A stretch of DNA of 36,121 bases, taken from assembly GCA_004282745.1 (NCBI GenBank), contig SHMT01000038.1, forward strand, positions 1 through 36,121. The letters run 5' to 3'. Made by a program: the position numbers and the translations under genes. Positions 31,405 to 36,121 of the stretch are shown in pieces. The notes beneath the pieces were generated by a model that saw nothing but the letters and a program-made list of their open reading frames with translations, was not told where the DNA came from and made no database searches. The DNA comes from Candidatus Scalindua sp. SCAELEC01 (GTDB lineage Bacteria > Planctomycetota > Brocadiia > Brocadiales > Scalinduaceae). Within the stretch, counting starts at the first letter, position 1, and each line of letters starts with the position of its first letter.

Positions 31405-31553
31405 TAGTGTTTGAACGAAAACTACCCATCTACTACGTTACTGCAAAAATTTCGAACTCCTCAAGTACAATTGTACGTTCCGGTTACGAAATTGTTACGC
31501 GCCTTGTACCTGGGCACTTTTCACTCAAACACAGGGTTTTCGTTCAGACACTA
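31405..31553 (-). repeat. Palindromic repeat P1, copy E (long form, reverse)
   Basis: The 149-bp reverse-oriented copy is nearly identical to copy C, with arms TAGTGTTTGAACGAAAAC and GTTTTCGTTCAGACACTA and a core GCGCCTTGTACC on this strand. CTATC occurs just before it, and TCTATT just after. It separates the barrel gene from its upstream region. Confidence 0.88.
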
Positions 31554-32016
31554 TCTATTAAAGAGAAAAAGTAATATTTATATTTTATTCGTGCTACTGG
31601 CAACAAAAAATTTTTTTGCAAAGATTGATCTTGTCTGTCATGTTATACTAAAACCGAAAACCAAATATTGGTGAAGGTATCCCCGGACAAGGCGCCGAGG
31701 ACTTTACTCGCTCAATTGATCTCGGATTTTATCCGAAAACCATTATGCGATGAGTATAAAATAATCGGTGTTATTAATTAAATATACGTGCTATCCACAG
31801 TGCCGAAGATACCACTAGTTGAATAAAAAGTCAATAGAAAAAAGAGAACAAGAGTAGATAGAAGACAGGGGAGTTAGATTTGCACTGTCGCAGGCGTGGC
31901 GGAGGAAATGATACAAACAAAAGCTGTATTAAAAAATAAAAGAAGTTGACCACAAACTGGAGAACCGGCAACTCCTTAGGGCCTTAAGTCATAGACGGCT
32001 ATTATTTGCAGGATTT
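31554..32016. other. Spacer holding P3 copy 2
   Basis: P3 copy 2 lies at about 31650-31762 (minus strand: TATACTCATCGCATAATGGT, AAATCCGAGATCAATTGAGC, GTCCTCGGCGCCTTGTCCGG, GGATACC, then TTTGGTTTTCGGTTTTAG). The remainder to 32016 shows no gene. Confidence 0.55.
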
Positions 32017-32056
32017 CAATCATTACAGGGCTTTTAAATTAGCCCTGTAATGATTG
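32017..32056. terminator. Strong hairpin downstream of the peroxidase gene
   Basis: CAATCATTACAGGGCT (32017-32032) and AGCCCTGTAATGATTG (32041-32056) are perfect 16-bp arms around an 8-bp AT loop. T-runs are short on either side. It probably ends the peroxidase transcript. Confidence 0.6.
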
Positions 32057-32242
32057 ATGTTGTTTACAGGCAAAAATAATGTATGGGTAAGGCTCTATCT
32101 TAGCCATGAGAAGCATGAGCATTCCGCTCAGTGATCTGAGCTGCTCTTGGCAACGGATTGGTTCGTCTATGTGCGTGACGGTGAGCAGGGGCTCCTGACT
32201 CATATTCCATTGCCCACATTGATACACAGAGCGTCTGATCAA
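32039..32242 (-). CDS. Possible small gene overlapping the peroxidase stop
   Basis: A 67-codon frame starts at TTG overlapping the peroxidase stop, or at an internal ATG giving 54 residues (MSQEPLLTVTHIDEPIRCQE ...). It ends inside the hairpin. No ribosome-binding site is clear and no family is recognised. It may be chance. Confidence 0.25.
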   Translation of the reverse strand: MIRRSVYQCGQWNMSQEPLLTVTHIDEPIRCQEQLRSLSGMLMLLMAKIEPYPYIIFACKQHQSLQG

Positions 32243-33357
32243 TTCCTATTTGGTTGTGGTGTTGCCTTCGTTGAAGGGGGGAGAATGGGGAGAACGATTT
32301 GAGGCTGTTCCCCCGTTAAGGTCTTCAAGAATGCAACAATCTTTTCATTCTCTTCATTTGATAAGGAAATTCCGAGCTGATATTCAGTCATGACATTTAC
32401 CGCTTCACTTAAATCCCACGTGCTTGCATCATGAAAGTAGGGAGCGGTGAGTTCGATATTCCTGAGAAGTGGAACCTTGAATACAAACTTATCTTTCTCC
32501 TCTTTTGTCACGTCATATCTTCCCTGTGTGTGTGGATCCTTATCATAAGGCTTTGCGAGACCAAATTTCTGATAAGAGTTTCCTCCCACGCCCATACCGT
32601 TATGGCAGGTGATACAACCTTTCGTTTTAAACAACTCATATCCCTCTTTTTCAGAATCGGTAATAGCGTCACCGTAACCGTTTAACCACTGATCAAATCT
32701 GGATCCAGGTGTGGTTAATGTCTCCTCAAACGCTGCAATTGCGTCAGTCACTTTAAGAATGTCTATCTTACCACTTCCGTACAACTCTTTTCCTCCGTAG
32801 ACCTCCTCAAACCACTGCACATACTGGGGTATTGATTGTAATATGTTGATCGCGAGTTCATGGTTTGAAGCCATTTCAAGAGGGTTTGCGATCGGTCCTC
32901 CTGCCTGCTCTTGCAGGTCCTTTGCGCGGCCATCCCAGAACTGAGCAAGATTGAATTTTGAGTTAAGGACGGTAGGAGAGTTTATGGGGCCGAGAAACCA
33001 TTTATGTCCAATAGAGGATGGCAGATTGTCAGCGCCACCTGTTGAGAGATTATGACAGGAATTACAGGAGATCCAACCGGATTTTGACAATCGGGGTTCA
33101 AAAAACAGTTTCTTGCCTAACTCAACCTTAGCTCTGTCATAGTCAAAGCTGAGCGGTATTGGTTGGATAGCTTCCTTTGCATGCTCAGATGGAGATCCGG
33201 CCTGGACCCTTCCACCTCTCCCATAACCCACCTGCTTCTCTTTCAATGTTTTCTGATCTTCCGATGCATTTACCGTAACATATGGTGGAAACACGAAGGT
33301 GATAATGGCAAGGGCTAAAACAGAGACAACGACACCCAATTTAATTCTGATCATCAT
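32239..33357 (-). CDS. Di-heme cytochrome c peroxidase (CcpA/MauG family)
   Basis: The 372-residue protein has a signal peptide (MIRIKLGVVVSVLALAIITF..., to about residue 31). Two c-type heme sites follow, CNSCH at 98-102 and CITCH at 248-252, the arrangement of bacterial di-heme peroxidases. Between them FDYDRAKVELGKKLFFEPRL, PSSIGHKWFLGPINSPTVLN and FWDGRAKDLQEQAGGPI are family motifs. It reduces H2O2 to water in the periplasm with electrons from small c-type cytochromes, or acts as a MauG-like oxidase. AAGGAG lies 3 bp before the first of two adjacent ATGs, so the second is equally plausible. The distal C-terminus is proline-rich. Confidence 0.93.
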   Translation of the reverse strand: MMIRIKLGVVVSVLALAIITFVFPPYVTVNASEDQKTLKEKQVGYGRGGRVQAGSPSEHAKEAIQPIPLSFDYDRAKVELGKKLFFEPRLSKSGWISCNSCHNLSTGGADNLPSSIGHKWFLGPINSPTVLNSKFNLAQFWDGRAKDLQEQAGGPIANPLEMASNHELAINILQSIPQYVQWFEEVYGGKELYGSGKIDILKVTDAIAAFEETLTTPGSRFDQWLNGYGDAITDSEKEGYELFKTKGCITCHNGMGVGGNSYQKFGLAKPYDKDPHTQGRYDVTKEEKDKFVFKVPLLRNIELTAPYFHDASTWDLSEAVNVMTEYQLGISLSNEENEKIVAFLKTLTGEQPQIVLPILPPSTKATPQPNRN

Positions 33358-33801
33358 GTACTCCTTACTGAAATTAATGGTTAGATTAGTTACTTTTCCG
33401 TTACTACTTTAAAAAAAAGTATTTTCTTCAGAGAAAACCCTTTCTATTGATGATAGGGAATAGAGAGAAAATAGTCAAGAGTATATATTGGTTATTACGA
33501 TATATTGTTAACGAGTAATCACTCTTTTTCTACCTGTCCGAAAAAAAATGAAATGTTTCCTTAGATACAAGGATTATTAATAAACTTCACAAAAATACAA
33601 CGGGGAGTAAAACGTGTAATTAATGACGGACATTAAAAGAAACAACTATAAGGAAGCCAGGAATTCAGGAAAAAAAAATTTAATTTACCGTACTTTTGTT
33701 TTAAGTGTTATTTTAGAAAGGACTTACAATGTGGTCAGGATGCAACCATGCCTATCCTGTTATTCCATCAAAGTAAATATTTTAATTGTTTAACGGAAAC
33801 C
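33358..33801. other. AT-rich intergenic region
   Basis: No gene or clear repeat is visible. It holds the upstream region of the peroxidase gene on the left and joins P1 copy F on the right. I cannot assign a promoter with confidence. Confidence 0.5.
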
Positions 33802-33931
33802 ATCAAGTTGGATTAAAACTACCCAGATACAAGGCGCGTAATAATTTTGTAACCGGAACGTGCTCAAGTACGTGAGGATTACAAAATTATTATTGCAACG
33901 CCGTAGGTGGGTAGTTTTAATCCAACTTGAT
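33802..33931 (+). repeat. Palindromic repeat P1, copy F (variant arms)
   Basis: This 130-bp copy has the core CAGATACAAGGCGCGTAAT and inner stem TAATAATTTTGTAA against TTACAAAATTATTA. Its outer arms differ from other copies but are perfectly complementary over 24 bases (ATCAAGTTGGATTAAAACTA plus CCCA; the right arm is its exact reverse complement). The right arm reaches into the SulP stop codon. Confidence 0.88.
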
Positions 33932-35631
33932 TAATCAAGTTCATCAGTAGCAATGTGATAATCGGGGTCGTGATGAGTATCAATCTCTATTATGCTGTTG
34001 GCTTTCTTGATGAGGGTTTGGCACTCTTTGCTCAAATGCTTAAGCCTGAGAATCTTTCCGAGCTCTTTGTATTTTTCACTAATGGTGTTGATGGCCTCCA
34101 AGGCAGAGTGATCATATACGCGGGTATTCTGGAATTCAATAACAACATTTTTAGGGTCTTGAGAGGGTGTAAAGAGATTTTTAAAACTGGTAACAGAACC
34201 AAAGAATAGGGAACCATCGAGAATGTATGTCTTGACTCCATTGCTCTCCTTTATCTCTGCACTGATACGTTGCGATTTCTTCCAGGCAAAAACTAAAGCA
34301 GAGATGATCACGCCGATGGTGACGGCGATTGCCAGATCGTGGGTTACCGTAACTGCCGAGACGATCGCTATAATCATGAAGTCACTCTTCGGGATCTTGT
34401 TCCAGAGGCGTAGGCTCGTCCATTCGAAAGTACCGATCACGACAATAAACATAACGCCGATCAGGGATGCTATGGGTATCATTTCAATAAATTTCCAAAG
34501 GGGCGGGAATATGATAAAACAGAATAGGAACAGGGCTGCGGAGATACCCGACAGACGGCCACGTCCCCCGGAACTGATATTAATCATCGATTGCCCTATC
34601 ATCGCACAGCCACCCATACTTCCAAAAAAACCTGATACCATATTGGCAATCCCCTGTCCCACACACTCCCTGTTGCTTTTTCCACGGCTCCCGGTCAACT
34701 CATCAATCAGCGTTAGCGTCATGAGGGATTCAATGAGGCCAATTGCTGCAAGCGTAATCGCAAGGCCAAATATTATCTCAAAGTCTTTCCAGGATAATGA
34801 GATTTTCGGGACACCAAAACGACCGGCTTTGCGTGTCTCGTTCTGCTCATAAACCTGGTCTTTCGCTTCCGCAATTATAGAACCAATTGAATCAACATCA
34901 GAGAGTCTCAGTTCATCCTTGATTTTGTGAAACTCCTTTGTTTTAAAATTCTTCTCCAGTGCTAATTTCGACTGCGTGTCAACAAAATCTTTCACGGTAA
35001 CCGTCTCAATCGGCGAGAGTTGTATTACTGAAGTTGTTAAGAGGATTGCCACGAGAGTAGCAGGGATGACCTTTGTAACTTTTGGTAAGAAGTAGATAAT
35101 CGACATGGTCACTATCAGGATTCCTATTGCAGTATAGAGGCTGTTACCGCTAATCCATTGTGCAGCTACCTCAAAAGTCTGAGTAGCATTGTTATACACC
35201 ACATGATGATCACCTTTTAGCTGACCGAACTGCGACCTGAAGATCACGATTGCAAGTCCATTTACAAACCCTAACATAACCGGATGCGGTAAGAGTCGCA
35301 CAAACTTTCCCAGTTTAAAGAGGCCACAGAGTATCTGAATGACACCACAGAGTATTACTGCAGCAAGTAGATATTCCAGGCCATAGAGAATAACAAAGCT
35401 TGTCATTACTACGGCCATTGCCCCGGTTGCTCCGGAGATCATTCCTGGCCGTCCCCCAATCGAAGCGGTAATGATGCCAACAAAAAAAGCGGCCCAAAGT
35501 CCAACTGCAGGATCTACACCTGCAACGAAGGCAAAGGCGACAGCCTCAGGAACTAATGCGAATGCAACCGTCAACCCTGAGAGCAAGTCATTTTTTACAT
35601 TATGCCTTTGTCTTAAGATTAAATCAAACAT
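33931..35631 (-). CDS. SulP-family anion transporter with STAS domain
   Basis: The 566-residue protein has a SulP transport domain: LSGLTVAFALVPEAVAFAFV near residue 18 and GGRPGMISGATGAMAVV near 60 are family signatures. About a dozen membrane segments extend to residue 430, including ECVGQGIANMVSGFFGSMGG near 325. A C-terminal STAS domain (about 440-545) contains YILDGSLFFGSVTSF, NVVIEFQNTRVYDHSALEAI and KECQTLIKK. SulP proteins move sulfate, bicarbonate or other anions at the inner membrane, and the substrate cannot be decided here. An insert of ~60 residues with helices lies between membrane segments near 210-270. AAGGAC lies 11 bp before the ATG. The stop codon overlaps the arm of repeat P1 copy F. 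Confidence 0.95.
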   Translation of the reverse strand: MFDLILRQRHNVKNDLLSGLTVAFALVPEAVAFAFVAGVDPAVGLWAAFFVGIITASIGGRPGMISGATGAMAVVMTSFVILYGLEYLLAAVILCGVIQILCGLFKLGKFVRLLPHPVMLGFVNGLAIVIFRSQFGQLKGDHHVVYNNATQTFEVAAQWISGNSLYTAIGILIVTMSIIYFLPKVTKVIPATLVAILLTTSVIQLSPIETVTVKDFVDTQSKLALEKNFKTKEFHKIKDELRLSDVDSIGSIIAEAKDQVYEQNETRKAGRFGVPKISLSWKDFEIIFGLAITLAAIGLIESLMTLTLIDELTGSRGKSNRECVGQGIANMVSGFFGSMGGCAMIGQSMINISSGGRGRLSGISAALFLFCFIIFPPLWKFIEMIPIASLIGVMFIVVIGTFEWTSLRLWNKIPKSDFMIIAIVSAVTVTHDLAIAVTIGVIISALVFAWKKSQRISAEIKESNGVKTYILDGSLFFGSVTSFKNLFTPSQDPKNVVIEFQNTRVYDHSALEAINTISEKYKELGKILRLKHLSKECQTLIKKANSIIEIDTHHDPDYHIATDELD

Positions 35632-36062
35632 TGGGGCTGTCCTTTATTATCATGAATTGTCTCTACGTTTTTGAAAAGGGGAGAAACGAATCTCTTGCGG
35701 GACTGCAGACCTTTTCTTACTGTTATGTGTTGCAAATTTTTGAGCATCTTCCTCATAACCGTGGTTAATGGAAACCAATTGTTACCGACGGTAGTTCCAG
35801 GAATTGGACATAAGTCCACCAAAACCAAAATAGTCGATCGGGAGACTATGCTGTAATGGTTTGAAGGAAAAGGGTACCGTGAAGTGTAGGTCAAGGTAAC
35901 AAATTTGGTAGGTAATTACTACACATTTTTATTTTTGCATATTCAAGAGCTCAAATACTGCTTCTTTGGGCTGTTTGTTCCGTTAAAGAGTGTCTATGTT
36001 AGCGGCGGTGTGAAAATGCTGTGAAAAAGGCGGTTTAAAAATGTGGCAGAGATGCCATGGAC
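35632..36062. other. Upstream region of SulP gene and end of the IS21-like element
   Basis: No intact gene is supported. Short open frames on both strands lack starts with ribosome-binding sites. From about 36000 on, repeated pieces such as GGCGGTGTGAAAATGCTGTG and AAAAAGGCGGTTTAAAAATG look like the multiple terminal repeats of an IS21-type end. Confidence 0.4.
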
Positions 36063-36121
36063 TTAAGCCTCGATCCGGTCTTTCATGCGATAGCTTTTTC
36101 CCTCGATAACCACTGTTTCAG
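36063..36121 (-). pseudogene. C-terminal end of IstB-like IS21 helper ATPase, cut by window edge
   Basis: On the minus strand the frame entering from the right edge reads ETVVIEGKSYRMKDRIEA and stops at 36063-36065. IEGKSYR-x-K near the end is typical, as remembered, of IstB-type proteins of IS21 elements. The repeated GGCGGT-containing ends lie just beyond the stop. Only 18 residues are visible. Confidence 0.5.

Noticed and set aside
2367-33931. P1 repeats as a CRISPR or integron array
   Set aside because: Copies are kilobases apart, in both orientations, without regular spacers, cas genes, an integron integrase or attC core motifs.
34223-34852. 209-codon open frame antisense to SulP
   Set aside because: Shadow of the transporter gene; no start site or domain.
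35619-35894. 91-codon minus-strand frame upstream of SulP
   Set aside because: It overlaps the SulP start region, lacks a ribosome-binding site and has no family resemblance.
1-36121. tRNA and rRNA genes
   Set aside because: I read for cloverleaf-like GGTTCRANNCC patterns and rRNA-like sequence and found none convincing; a tRNAscan/Infernal search would settle it.

Overview
The window is bacterial chromosome, AT-leaning, with Gram-negative traits: three lipoproteins, an outer-membrane barrel and a periplasmic di-heme peroxidase. The mix (DUF3467 protein, sigma-54 activator, di-heme peroxidase, SulP transporter, many IS remnants and short palindromic repeats) would fit an anammox-type planctomycete (Brocadiales, Scalindua-like). 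That is an inference from gene families and base composition only. No rRNA, tRNA or CRISPR array was found. Both ends lie in insertion sequences: the C-terminus of a probable ISL3-like transposase on the left and the C-terminus of a probable IS21 helper ATPase on the right.

Layout. 0.3-1.7 kb: sigma-54 activator with a receiver lacking its phospho-acceptor. 2.6-9.5 kb: a plus-strand accessory cluster of a DUF3467 protein, two alpha/beta hydrolases (one a lipoprotein), a helical lipoprotein, a small helical protein and a calcineurin-like phosphoesterase, interrupted by broken genes and an IS630 remnant. 10.4-16.4 kb: a three-gene plus-strand unit of a nuclease-like protein, a lipoprotein and a 1284-residue membrane protein with a receptor-like extracytoplasmic half. 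16.4-19.1 kb: a GGQ release-factor-like protein, a rubredoxin/metallo-beta-lactamase-fold protein and an RmlD-like reductase. 19.1-26.5 kb: a repeat-rich accessory zone with small membrane-protein genes bracketed by a shared repeat, a BrnT-like/CopG toxin-antitoxin pair, a broken tyrosine recombinase, a P-loop ATPase, a receiver-only protein and a Phd/PIN toxin-antitoxin pair. 26.7-35.6 kb: more ordinary genes, namely glnS, a PP2C phosphatase, a His-rich exported protein with an outer-membrane barrel, a di-heme peroxidase and a SulP/STAS transporter.

The most distinctive signal is a set of short non-coding repeat families. Family P1 (six full copies, 129-153 bp, plus one end fragment) has a conserved core and a stem whose two sides vary together from copy to copy. 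It sits at gene ends and next to start codons. Family P2 (three full 187-bp copies plus a fragment) is MITE-like, with near-perfect 28-bp terminal inverted repeats. One copy supplies the stop codon of the PIN toxin and another truncates a recombinase. A G/C-rich repeat R resembles IS21-type ends and flanks two orphan membrane-protein genes like cassette borders; next to two P2 copies its inner ~34 bp lies in opposite orientations. Family P3 (~110 bp) is read through by the N-terminus of the outer-membrane protein. The best candidates for an undescribed protein system are the nuclease/lipoprotein/giant membrane receptor unit and the neighbouring hydrolase/lipoprotein/phosphoesterase cluster. 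Their functions are inferred from domains only.
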